A stretch of DNA of 23,675 bases from Chlorobium sp. Its GTDB lineage: Bacteria; Bacteroidota; Chlorobiia; Chlorobiales; Chlorobiaceae. The notes under the pieces were generated by a model. It ran no database searches and was not told the origin of the DNA. It saw nothing but the letters and a program-made list of their open reading frames with translations. The translations under genes were made by a program, and so were the position numbers. How positions within the stretch are numbered: the stretch's first letter is position 1; every line of letters starts with the position of its first letter. The stretch covers positions 1 to 23,675 of the forward strand of contig JANQHQ010000047.1 in assembly GCA_028282595.1 (NCBI GenBank). Reading direction: 5' to 3'. This document shows, in pieces, positions 7,873 through 15,038 of the stretch.

Positions 7873-8547
7873 ATGAAAAAAAACCTCTCTCTCCTGGCGG
7901 CGCTCATGGTGAGCGTCATGTGTTCGGCCAACGTCTTCGCCGCCGACAAGTATGTCAGTGCCAGCATCGGCATTTCCTGGCCCAACGACGTTAAAATCAC
8001 CTCCGACAAAAGCGATCCCTCCTCCTACATATCCGAAAACGAGTTCGGCTCGGGTGTAACGCTTCTCGGCGCATACGGCAACGATTTCGGCGACATCAGG
8101 CTTGAAACCGAACTCGGATACCAGCAAAACGACCTCGACCGATCCCTTGAATTCTACGGAGGAGGTTTTGACGAAGACACCGAGATGAACGGTGACGTCT
8201 CGATCATCTCCATCCTCGGCAACGTCTACTACGACATCGCCGTCAGCGACAAGGTGGAAATCTACCTGACCGCGGGCGCCGGCGTGGCCTTCGTCAATTT
8301 CAACGACATCGGCGACATCGACGACGATGCGGACAGGCACTACAATGTCGAATCGACCGCTTTCGCCTACCAGCTGGGTGCGGGAGTCGCGATTCCCGTC
8401 GCGGAAAACCTCGTCCTCGATGCACGCTACCGTTACTTCGGAACCGAGGATTTCACGATCGACGATACGGCTGCATGGTGGAGCGACACCCATGTCACCG
8501 AACTTTACTCGCACAGCGCCCTCATCGGCCTGAGAATGATTCTCTGA
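7873..8547 (+). CDS. Outer-membrane beta-barrel protein, array copy 4
   Basis: A 224-residue barrel, the most diverged member. The signal peptide is MKKNLSLLAALMVSVMCSANVFA-ADK. It keeps the strand pattern SIGISW, SGVTLLGAYG, LETELGYQQND, VEIYLTAGAGVAFV, AYQLGAGVAIPV, LVLDARYRYFGTEDF and ESHSALIGLRM-like end (here LYSHSALIGLRMIL). The Cys shared by copies 1-3 is replaced by Asn (GAYGNDFG). The loops are again acidic (DIGDIDDDADRH). The nucleotide sequence lacks the long identical blocks seen among copies 1-3, so this copy appears to have escaped recent conversion. The ATG follows ACAAAAAG directly, with no Shine-Dalgarno sequence. Function unknown. Confidence 0.83.
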   Translation: MKKNLSLLAALMVSVMCSANVFAADKYVSASIGISWPNDVKITSDKSDPSSYISENEFGSGVTLLGAYGNDFGDIRLETELGYQQNDLDRSLEFYGGGFDEDTEMNGDVSIISILGNVYYDIAVSDKVEIYLTAGAGVAFVNFNDIGDIDDDADRHYNVESTAFAYQLGAGVAIPVAENLVLDARYRYFGTEDFTIDDTAAWWSDTHVTELYSHSALIGLRMIL

Positions 8548-8579
8548 CGACTGTCCGCGATGCAACCCCGACCGAACGA

Positions 8580-8609
8580 AAAAAAGGAGGCTTCCAGGCC
8601 TCCTTTTTT
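8580..8609. terminator. Bidirectional terminator between barrel copy 4 and nuclease gene
   Basis: AAAAAAGGAGGC (8580-8591) and GCCTCCTTTTTT (8598-8609) form a 12-base-pair stem with A and T tracts on either side. It works on the plus strand 33 bases after copy 4 and on the minus strand 44 bases after the convergent nuclease gene. Confidence 0.8.
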
Positions 8610-8652
8610 ATATCGCTCATCCGCTCCATAGAGATGACTTCGCGCCGTGCGA

Positions 8653-9270
8653 TCACGACGAGCCCCCCTTGAGGCGGCCGATCTCGTCGCGAAGCCGGGC
8701 GGCCTCCTCATAATCCTCGCGGTTGATGGCGTCTTCGAGCATTTTCTGCAGTTCGGTGAGCGGCGCCTCCACGGGCATTTTCTGCGGTTCGGCGACTTCC
8801 TCGCCGGTTTCCGCTCCGTCGGCTTCACCCTCTTCGTCCTGATCTTCCGATTCCTCCGCCTGCTCTTCCCTGATCCCCGCTTCGTTCATGATCTCCTCGG
8901 AAACGAATATAGGCGCCCCGAAACGGACGGCTATCGCGATGGCGTCACTGGGCCTCGCATCGATCTCGTGGGTTTCGCCGTTCATCTCACAGATAACCTT
9001 GGCGTAAAACGTTTCATTGTGCAGTTCATCGATAAGCACTTCGCCGACCTTGAGATTGAAGGTATCGGCGACGGTCTTGAACAGATCGTGCGTGAACGGC
9101 CTCGGCGGCTTGATGTTTTCGAGTTTCAACGCGATAGCCTGGGCCTCGAAACCGCCGATGATGATGGGAAGCTTGCGTTTTCCTTCCACTTCATACAGAA
9201 TAAGCGCATAGGCTCCGTTGGTATGCGGACTTGTCGAAAGCCCGAGTATGTCGACCTGAAGTTTATCCAT
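8653..9270 (-). CDS. Bifunctional nuclease (DUF151) with C-terminal UVR motif
   Basis: A 205-residue protein. Residues 1 to about 135 form a bifunctional-nuclease (BFN/DUF151) domain: VDILGLSTSPHTNGAYALILYEVEGKRKLPIIIGGFEAQAI, then the conserved EIDARPSDAIAIAVRFGAPIFV. Family members have been reported with DNase and RNase activity, but the cellular role is poorly known. A very acidic linker (about 138-170) leads to a UvrB/UvrC-type helical hairpin near the C-terminus (ELQKMLEDAINREDYEEAARLRDEI), which is probably a protein-contact module. The domain pair is common in Bacteroidota/Chlorobiota. The ATG at 9270 has only a weak upstream GTTGAA. The 186-base gap behind it (9271-9456) shows no gene or convincing promoter. 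Confidence 0.88.
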   Translation of the reverse strand: MDKLQVDILGLSTSPHTNGAYALILYEVEGKRKLPIIIGGFEAQAIALKLENIKPPRPFTHDLFKTVADTFNLKVGEVLIDELHNETFYAKVICEMNGETHEIDARPSDAIAIAVRFGAPIFVSEEIMNEAGIREEQAEESEDQDEEGEADGAETGEEVAEPQKMPVEAPLTELQKMLEDAINREDYEEAARLRDEIGRLKGGSS

Positions 9271-9456
9271 TTCAACTACGTTTGGTTCCCTCTGTCATCG
9301 AACCTGCAGCCATCCCGCTCTTTCACGCCGCAAGAAACAGCCCTTTTACAAGCAGGGGAACGAGGGGACCGCGATACCCGTCCCGCCGTGCCGGACGATC
9401 CGACTGCTCCCGAACAACAGTCTGAATAGTCTGTATTAACAAAAATACGAATCAAA

Positions 9457-10440
9457 TCATTTCTCGCCGAGAACGGATCGCACGGCTTTTTCGAGCCTGG
9501 GGACGACCTCTTCGACATCCCCGACAATTCCGTAGTCGGCAACCCTGAAAATCGGCGCATCAGGATCGCGATTGACGGCGACTATGGTCCCCGCACCTGA
9601 AATTCCCGCGAGATGCTGCACGGCTCCCGAAATACCGCAGGCGATATAGAGCGACGGGGCCACCGATCTGCCGGTCTGGCCTATCTGTTCGTCATGGGGC
9701 CGCCACCCTTCATCCACGGCGGAACGGCTCGCGCCAACCGCTCCGCCGAGGGCTTCGGCAAGCGATTCGAGCAGCGCGAAACCCGCTCTTCCCCCTGTAC
9801 CCCTTCCGCCCGCGACGACGACATCCGCTTCGGTTATGTCCTTTTTCCGTCCGGCATGCCGGACGATTTTCGTGAGAAGCGGATTCCACTGTCCGCCGGG
9901 TGCGCGCGAACCCTCAAGAAGCTTCGTTTCGACGGCTCCTGCACGCAACTTGCCGGAGGGCGTTCGCGCGGAGCGCAATGCATAGATCACCTTCGCGGTT
10001 TTCGGGCGAACGCGGACGGAAACCGACCCGGCATGGAAGGTCGTCGAAGCGAAAAGCGAACCGCCCGGGTCGACATCGACCGTACAGTCCGAAACCAGTC
10101 CCGCCCCGATGCGCATGGAAATCCTGGGAGCGAGGTCGCGACCGAGCGCCGTGGAAGCGATAAAAAGAGCGTCCGCTCCGGTCTCTCTGACGGCATCCGC
10201 GACAAGGTCGGCCCACGCTTCAGGCTGATACTGACGATACAGCGGGTCCGGCGCGACATGGACGATACCCGACCCGGAAAGCAATCCCTCCGGGAGACCG
10301 TTCCCACCTCCCGGCAACAGACCCGAAACATGCGCTCCCAGCCCTTCGTCGATGAGGCGCTGAAGGGTGTTCCACACATCGACGGAAGCGGCCTTCAGAA
10401 CCCCCTCCCGCTGTTCGAGCAGCACAAGAACGTTCATCAT
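9457..10440 (-). CDS. etfA: Electron transfer flavoprotein alpha subunit
   Basis: The large ETF subunit, which binds FAD and passes electrons between flavin dehydrogenases and a quinone or other acceptor. The 327-residue sequence has the N-terminal alpha/beta domain and a textbook FAD domain: GRG (212-214), GASRSAVDEGW (236-246), QIGQTG (252-257), ACGISGAVQHLAG (267-279), NRDPDAPIF (290-298) and ADYGIVGD (301-308). There is no N-terminal ferredoxin extension. Its ATG overlaps the etfB stop in an ATGA junction, so the subunits are translationally coupled. No acyl-CoA dehydrogenase or ETF:quinone oxidoreductase gene lies in the window, so the electron donor and acceptor are unknown. Confidence 0.95.
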   Translation of the reverse strand: MMNVLVLLEQREGVLKAASVDVWNTLQRLIDEGLGAHVSGLLPGGGNGLPEGLLSGSGIVHVAPDPLYRQYQPEAWADLVADAVRETGADALFIASTALGRDLAPRISMRIGAGLVSDCTVDVDPGGSLFASTTFHAGSVSVRVRPKTAKVIYALRSARTPSGKLRAGAVETKLLEGSRAPGGQWNPLLTKIVRHAGRKKDITEADVVVAGGRGTGGRAGFALLESLAEALGGAVGASRSAVDEGWRPHDEQIGQTGRSVAPSLYIACGISGAVQHLAGISGAGTIVAVNRDPDAPIFRVADYGIVGDVEEVVPRLEKAVRSVLGEK

Positions 10441-11195
10441 CCTGAAAACCTCCCGCTCCGCAGGAGCATCCGGACCAGCTCTTCCGGCGATTCGACGACC
10501 GTGCAGCTTCTTTCCCTTTCGACGGTCGCCATCTCTTCGTAGACAACCCTCGACTCCGGAGAAGGGGTAACGGTTTCCACGGTGTCAATCGGCTGTTTTC
10601 TGGCGTGCATGACAGCCCTCATGTTCGTCTTGCGCGGAATGTTCAGGCCTTTTTCCGCACTGACAAGAGCCGGCAACACGAGGGCGTAGACCTCCCGGCC
10701 GCCCTCGATCTCGCGCTCGACCGTCAGCCGCCCATCTCCTCCCCCGTCCGTCGCAAGCGCCGTGACGGCGCTCACGGCTGCTATGCCGAGCAGACCGGCA
10801 AGCATGAGAGGCACCTGCCCCCGGTTGCAGTCGGCCGACTCCCGGCCGCAGAGAACAAGATCAGGGACCCCGCCGTAGTGGCGGCGTAGAGCTCCGGCAA
10901 GCACGTGCGCGACGGCAAAGGAATCCCCGCTCACATCGCCCTCGACCACGCACGCCCTGTCGGCCCCCATCGCCAGCGCCTTGCGGAGAATGTCGCGCCG
11001 TTCTCCGCCTCCCGCTGAAAACGCCGTCACCGTGCTCCCTGCGCCGTTTTCCCGCAGCCTGACGGCCTCCTCCACCGCGTATTCGTCGTAGGGGTTAAGA
11101 ACCATGTTGAGGCGTGTCTCGTCGAGCACGCCGTCCCGGACCGTTACGGGCGAAGCGGTATCGGGAACGAGGTTGATGCAGACCGCTATTTCCAT
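10437..11195 (-). CDS. etfB: Electron transfer flavoprotein beta subunit
   Basis: The small ETF subunit, partner of the overlapping etfA. The 252-residue sequence shows the ETF beta core: MEIAVCINLVPDTASPV, LNPYDEYAVEEAVRLRE, GRESADCNRGQVP and the signature EGGREVYALVLPALVSAEKGLNIPR, ending in the arm that wraps around the alpha subunit. The nucleotide-binding loop DCNRGQ departs from the DGDTAQ type I associate with bifurcating ETFs and is nearer Bacteroidota forms, so electron bifurcation should not be assumed. The frame is open to 11342, but ATG 11195 has a strong GGTGGAG ribosome-binding site and gives the normal family length and N-terminus. Confidence 0.93.
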   Translation of the reverse strand: MEIAVCINLVPDTASPVTVRDGVLDETRLNMVLNPYDEYAVEEAVRLRENGAGSTVTAFSAGGGERRDILRKALAMGADRACVVEGDVSGDSFAVAHVLAGALRRHYGGVPDLVLCGRESADCNRGQVPLMLAGLLGIAAVSAVTALATDGGGDGRLTVEREIEGGREVYALVLPALVSAEKGLNIPRKTNMRAVMHARKQPIDTVETVTPSPESRVVYEEMATVERERSCTVVESPEELVRMLLRSGRFSG

Positions 11196-11217
11196 ATATT
11201 TTTCTCCACCGGAATAT

Positions 11218-11246
11218 TTTTTACACCTAAATTGAGCGATTGTCGA
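11218..11246 (-). promoter_or_regulatory. Candidate promoter for etfBA
   Basis: On the minus strand, TCGACA (11241-11246), 17 bases, TAAAAA (11218-11223), placing the start of transcription shortly before the GGTGGAG ribosome-binding site of etfB. Spacing and location are good; the -10 box is imperfect. Confidence 0.4.
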
Positions 11247-11266
11247 GCATGCCACGGATGCAAGGC

Positions 11267-11314
11267 ACAGGGAATGCCGCTGTATCCCGACTGGTCGGGA
11301 CACAAGTTCCCTGT
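11267..11314. repeat. Nested hairpin in the etfB/dctP divergent gap
   Basis: An outer stem ACAGGGAA (11267-11274) with TTCCCTGT (11307-11314) encloses a perfect inner palindrome TCCCGAC-TG-GTCGGGA (11285-11300). A second copy of the inner palindrome is at 11344-11359. The rest of the 359-base gap (11196-11554) is AT-rich towards dctP and has no gene. Confidence 0.6.
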
Positions 11315-11343
11315 AACGAAGCAGATGCGGCGTGATCGGCATT

Positions 11344-11359
11344 TCCCGACAAGTCGGGA
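11344..11359. repeat. TCCCGAC-AA-GTCGGGA palindrome
   Basis: The same seven-base arms as the palindromes at 11-26 and 11285-11300, differing only in the two central bases. No T-tract follows on either strand. It belongs to a dispersed short hairpin family in this window. Confidence 0.65.
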
Positions 11360-11477
11360 TTTCAATACATGCGATTCTTTATCGGTTTTTTCTTGCATCC
11401 GACAGGTGACGAATAATCATACCTTTTGGACAGTATAAAAGACTTTTTTTTATAAACTTACTCTTGTCGAACATTTA

Positions 11478-11513
11478 TTGAAACGCTCAGTTTAGGTTAC
11501 ACTATGTTATAAT
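11478..11513 (+). promoter_or_regulatory. Promoter-like AT-rich region before dctP
   Basis: A perfect TATAAT (11508-11513) lies 42 bases before the dctP ATG. TTGAAA (11478-11483) is 24 bases upstream of it, too far for a standard sigma70 pair, so either the -35 is weak or an activator is used. No Shine-Dalgarno sequence precedes dctP. Confidence 0.3.
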
Positions 11514-11554
11514 GCCTCGACTGATTATCCAAACCTCATCAAAAAGATCCGCTC

Positions 11555-12697
11555 ATGAAACCCACGAAAGACAACTCGAGGAGGGATTTCCTGAAGCGCT
11601 CCTTTCAGGCCGGAGCGGCGGCGCTCGCGCTCGGCTCACCCATGCTCGCGGGAAGCTGCGCGAAACCTTCTTCAGAGCCTGCTGACGCACCGGCCATTCA
11701 AACAGGACGCACCTTCCGGTGGAAGCTCCTGACCACCTGGCCCCCCACCCTTCCGGTTGTCCAGGACGGGCCCAAACTGTTCGCCCGATGGGTTAAGGAG
11801 ATGTCCTCCGGTCGTCTCGACATTCAGGTCTACGGCGGCGGGGAACTGGTTCCGGCCCTCGAGGCGTTCGACGCCGTCACCCAGGGAACCGCGGAAATCG
11901 GCCACGGAGCGTCCTATTACTGGGCTGGAAAAGTTCCGGCCGCGCAGTTCTTCGCCGCCGTTCCGTTCGGCATGAACCCCCAGCAGTCCAATGCATGGAT
12001 CATCAGCGGCGGCGGGCTCGAGCTCTGGGAGGAGGTATACGCCCCGTTCAACCTTCTCCCGCTGCCGGGGGGTAATACGGCCATTCAGATGGGAGGCTGG
12101 TTCAACCGGGAAATCAACTCCGTGGACGATCTCAGGGGACTGAAAATGAGAATACCGGGACTGGGCGGCAAGGTGATCTCAAAAGCCGGAGGCGCGGCGG
12201 TGCTTTCCGCCGGAGGAGAGATCTACACCAACCTCGAACGCGGCGTGATCGACGCCACGGAATGGATCGGCCCCTATCACGACTATCTCATGGGATTCTA
12301 CAAGGTCGCCCGCTACTACTACTACCCCGGCTGGCACGAACCCGGCACAAGTCTGGAATTCTTCGTCAACCGGGGCGCGTTCGAGCAGCTCCCCGGCGAT
12401 CTGCAGCAGATTGTCCGTACCGCGGCCCTGCGGACGAACCACTGGATGCTCTGCGAATTCGAGGCGAAAAACAATATCTATCTGCAGAAACTCATCCGGG
12501 AGGAGAACGTGAACCTGAAAGCGTTTCCCCCGGCGGTGCTGGAACGGCTCCGCACCTACTCGGCCGAAGTCGTTGAAGAGGTCGCCGAAGAAAACGCGGA
12601 AAGCAGAAAGATTCACGAAGCCTACGTCGCATTCAGGAAACAGATCGGGCCGTGGGCCGACATTTCGGAAAAAATCTACTACACGGAAAATCTGTAG
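11555..12697 (+). CDS. dctP: TRAP transporter substrate-binding protein (TakP/DctP family), Tat lipoprotein
   Basis: The extracytoplasmic binding subunit of a TRAP transporter, which captures a small carboxylate for sodium-driven uptake by DctQM. The 380-residue protein starts with a twin-arginine signal (SRRDFLKRSF, R9-R10), a hydrophobic stretch, then AGSC with C35 as a plausible lipidation site. Downstream are KLLTTWPPTLPVVQDGPKLF, LKMRIPGLGGKV (R199), DATEWIGPYHD (E236, W237) and GWHEPG (E262). The Glu-Trp pair followed 26 residues later by Glu matches, as I recall it, the cation/2-oxoacid site of Rhodobacter TakP and relatives, suggesting a 2-oxoacid, lactate or similar ligand. The permease genes face it from 13098-14952 on the other strand. 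The exact ligand is inference. Confidence 0.9.
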   Translation: MKPTKDNSRRDFLKRSFQAGAAALALGSPMLAGSCAKPSSEPADAPAIQTGRTFRWKLLTTWPPTLPVVQDGPKLFARWVKEMSSGRLDIQVYGGGELVPALEAFDAVTQGTAEIGHGASYYWAGKVPAAQFFAAVPFGMNPQQSNAWIISGGGLELWEEVYAPFNLLPLPGGNTAIQMGGWFNREINSVDDLRGLKMRIPGLGGKVISKAGGAAVLSAGGEIYTNLERGVIDATEWIGPYHDYLMGFYKVARYYYYPGWHEPGTSLEFFVNRGAFEQLPGDLQQIVRTAALRTNHWMLCEFEAKNNIYLQKLIREENVNLKAFPPAVLERLRTYSAEVVEEVAEENAESRKIHEAYVAFRKQIGPWADISEKIYYTENL

Positions 12698-12716
12698 GGC
12701 GCAAATTGTTGTGACA

Positions 12717-13050
12717 GTGACGTCGCGCCGGGCGCTTGGTGACGACGCCCGATTGCTATCGGGCTTAGTGACGAATTGGGAAAGAAAAGACGGATTCCCG
12801 ATTCCGATACCGACGGCGAATCCCGGGAGAGTATGTCAAAAGTGAAAGGTCAAAGGTCAAAATTAGAGCGTTGGGATGATCGGGAATCGGGGTCGAGTGG
12901 GAATCAGCCGCCAGACTTCAGTAGGCAGTCGGCAAAAGAGTAGTGACAGTGACCAGTTGGGGAAAAGATCGATTCCCGATTCCGACGGCGACGGCGAACC
13001 CCGAAAGAAGAGCAATCGGAGATCGGGGTCGGCATCGGGTTTCGGGGTCG
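12717..13050. repeat. Intergenic repeat mosaic A
   Basis: This fills the 400-base gap between convergent dctP and dctM. Modules are: 12717-12766, carrying a GCCCGAT-TGCT-ATCGGGC hairpin (12747-12764); 12793-12827 and 12970-13007, diverged copies rich in CGATTCCGA and CGACGGCGAA; 12931-12947, GGCAAAAGAGTAGTGAC; and 13014-13050, ATCGGAGATCGGGGTCGG. All recur, in different order, at 23151-23526. An open frame across 12876-13592 encodes a Ser/Arg-rich repeat translation and is not credible as a gene. No terminator was recognised for either flanking gene. Confidence 0.75.
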
Positions 13051-13097
13051 AAAGGGGATCTGTTGGCAGTCTTCAGTCGGCAGTTGATGACCTCATA

Positions 13098-14420
13098 CTA
13101 CCTTCCCGACAGTGCTTCCGGCAGCCAGGTGACAAGCTCCGGGTAAAGTATGATAAAAGCCAGCACGACAAGCTGGATAACAATGAAAGGTATGATCCCT
13201 CTGTACAGATGACCTGTAGTTACTTCTTTCGGAGCAACTCCTTTCAGATAAAAAAGCGAAAAACCGAACGGCGGCGTCAAAAACGAAGCCTGGAGGTTCA
13301 TCGCCAGAAGCACCCCTATCCAGAGAAGATCGATCCCGAGAGCGGTGAACACCGGAGCGACGACCGGCACGACGATAAAGATAATCTCGATAAAGTCGAT
13401 GAAAAAGCCCGCGATAAAGACACCGACCATGACGATCGCGAGAAAGTAACCGGGATCGAGATTGGCCTGCAGGATCATCTCGGTAAGGTAACGGTCTCCG
13501 TGCATCCCTCTGAAGACAAGGCTGAAAGCACTCGCACCGACAAGGATGATGAACACCATCGAGGTCAGCCACGTCGTCTCCCTCATCACTGAACGGAGCA
13601 CGTCGAGGGAGAGTTTTCGCTGAAAGAGGGTCAGCAGAAGGGCGCCGAACGCACCGATGGCCGCCGCCTCGGTTGGCGATGCGATGCCGGCGAAAATCGA
13701 CCCCAGCACGGCGAGAACAAGGGCAAAGGGAATAAAAAAGGCCTGAATCACCGTTTTCACGGGACTGGTACCCTTGAAATCCCGAATTTCGTCGTCGGAA
13801 ACCGGCGGCATGAGCCCAGGCCTGAATATCCCGAGCATAACGATGAAGAGCAGATAGCAGACGACAAGCAACAGTCCCGGCACCATGGCCCCGATGAACA
13901 TGTCCCCGACCGAAACGTTCAGGATGCTGCCGAGCAGCACGAGAACGATGCTCGGAGGAATGATCTGGCCCAGCGTACCGGAAGCGGCGATCGTTCCCGT
14001 GGCGACTTCCGGGCTGTAGCCTCTCTTCAGCATGGCCGGAAGGCTCATCAGGCCCATCGTGACGACCGTCGCGCCCACGATCCCGGTCGATGCCGCCAGC
14101 AGTGCGCCGACAACGATAACCGAAATCCCGAGACCTCCCCTGAACCTTCCGAACAGCATCCCCATCGTCTCGAGAAGCTTCTCGGCTATGCCGGACTTTT
14201 CGAGCATGACGCCCATGAAGATGAAGAGAGGCACAGCGAGCAGCACGTAGTTGGTCATGGTACCCCATATCCTGAGGGGCAGGAGGGAGAAAAAGTCCGT
14301 CCCGAACGCGACCAGCCCGAAGAGAACCGAAACACCTCCCAGCGTCAGTGCAACGGGGTATCCCAGCATCAGCAGCAGAAAAATCGCCGCGAACATGATA
14401 AAGGGAAGCATCTCAGCCAT
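13098..14420 (-). CDS. dctM: TRAP transporter large permease subunit
   Basis: The translocating membrane subunit, 440 residues, with about 12 hydrophobic segments in the ion-transporter superfamily layout. Conserved stretches include LMLGYPVALTLGG, AVPLFIFMGVML, AASTGIVGATVVTMGLMSLP, GTIAASGTLGQIIPPSIVLVLLG and SPTEAAAIGAFGAL, with MNLQASFLTPPFGFSLFYLKG near the end. This is the DctM/FcbT3 class that pairs with TakP-type binding proteins. The frame is open to ATG 14432, but ATG 14420 has AAGGA six bases upstream and is preferred. It overlaps the end of dctQ by eight bases. It is expected to work with the binding protein at 11555-12697 although that gene lies on the opposite strand. Confidence 0.93.
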   Translation of the reverse strand: MAEMLPFIMFAAIFLLLMLGYPVALTLGGVSVLFGLVAFGTDFFSLLPLRIWGTMTNYVLLAVPLFIFMGVMLEKSGIAEKLLETMGMLFGRFRGGLGISVIVVGALLAASTGIVGATVVTMGLMSLPAMLKRGYSPEVATGTIAASGTLGQIIPPSIVLVLLGSILNVSVGDMFIGAMVPGLLLVVCYLLFIVMLGIFRPGLMPPVSDDEIRDFKGTSPVKTVIQAFFIPFALVLAVLGSIFAGIASPTEAAAIGAFGALLLTLFQRKLSLDVLRSVMRETTWLTSMVFIILVGASAFSLVFRGMHGDRYLTEMILQANLDPGYFLAIVMVGVFIAGFFIDFIEIIFIVVPVVAPVFTALGIDLLWIGVLLAMNLQASFLTPPFGFSLFYLKGVAPKEVTTGHLYRGIIPFIVIQLVVLAFIILYPELVTWLPEALSGR

Positions 14421-14952
14421 GATTCCTTCCATCGGCCGGGACCGTTTTGCCGGTCAGGAAAAGCAGCGCCCGGAAAATTTCCGCTACGCCCTGAAGCAGC
14501 AGGAGGAAGAAACCTGCCGGTATGGCCGCCTTGAGCAGAAAGCGTAGCGGCAGTCCCCCGGGGTCCGGAGAGGATTCGAGAATCCTGAATGAATTTGCGA
14601 CAAAGGTCCAGGAGGAGGACACGACAAGAACCGTAAAGGGCAGCAAAAAGAAAAGACCGCCCAGAATAGTGATCATGGCCTGTTTTTTCGGGCTCATGCG
14701 GGCGAAGAACACGTCGACCCGGACGTGCTTGTTGTGTTTCAGGGTATATGCGGCGCCGAGAAGGAAGAGCAGGGAAAAAACATGCCATTCGAGCTCCTGG
14801 ACGGCGACGCTGCTCGCGGAGAGCACGTAACGGGTAAAAACGTCGTATATCACCACCAGGACAAGCAACAGGGCGAGCCAGCTCACGGCCCGCCCCGTGC
14901 GTTCCGTCAGGGCGTCCGCCCCTTTGATATATGCCTCGAGAAACCGCACCAT
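14413..14952 (-). CDS. dctQ: TRAP transporter small permease subunit
   Basis: The 179-residue four-helix membrane subunit that completes the TRAP permease with DctM. Hydrophobic segments are near residues 24-42, 55-72, 93-115 and 138-166. The family motifs VVIYDVFTRYVL, ELEWHVFSLLFLLGAAYTLKHNKHVRVDVF and the closing LLLLQGVAEIFRAL are visible. It overlaps dctM and is co-transcribed with it. The ATG at 14952 has no Shine-Dalgarno sequence. A terminator for the upstream tRNA genes ends only about 42 bases before the start, and no promoter could be recognised in that interval. Confidence 0.9.
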   Translation of the reverse strand: MVRFLEAYIKGADALTERTGRAVSWLALLLVLVVIYDVFTRYVLSASSVAVQELEWHVFSLLFLLGAAYTLKHNKHVRVDVFFARMSPKKQAMITILGGLFFLLPFTVLVVSSSWTFVANSFRILESSPDPGGLPLRFLLKAAIPAGFFLLLLQGVAEIFRALLFLTGKTVPADGRNHG

Positions 14953-14993
14953 GAAAAGACCGGGTTAACGTGGCGCAGAGAATGGCGCCGAGC

Positions 14994-15019
14994 GCAAAAA
15001 AAGCCGCGTAAAGCGGCTT
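14994..15019 (-). terminator. Intrinsic terminator of the tRNA unit
   Basis: On the minus strand, AAGCCGC-TTTAC-GCGGCTT is followed directly by a run of T. It lies 20 bases after tRNA-Leu and separates the tRNA unit from dctQM. Confidence 0.85.
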
Positions 15020-15038
15020 ATGTTTGCATCGTTGTCCG

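Noticed and set aside
5396..8547. Calling the four barrel genes ompA or naming them as porins
   Set aside because: There is no OmpA C-terminal peptidoglycan-binding domain and nothing shows a pore; only a small barrel can be supported.
12717..13050. Possible CRISPR array or insertion sequence remnant in the repeat mosaic
   Set aside because: Repeats are degenerate, unevenly spaced and of several types; no constant repeat/unique spacer pattern, no terminal inverted repeats with a transposase, no cas genes.
12876..13592. 238-codon plus-strand frame across the dctP/dctM gap
   Set aside because: It reads through the degenerate repeats and then antisense to dctM; the Ser/Arg/Asp-rich product is repeat translation, not a gene.
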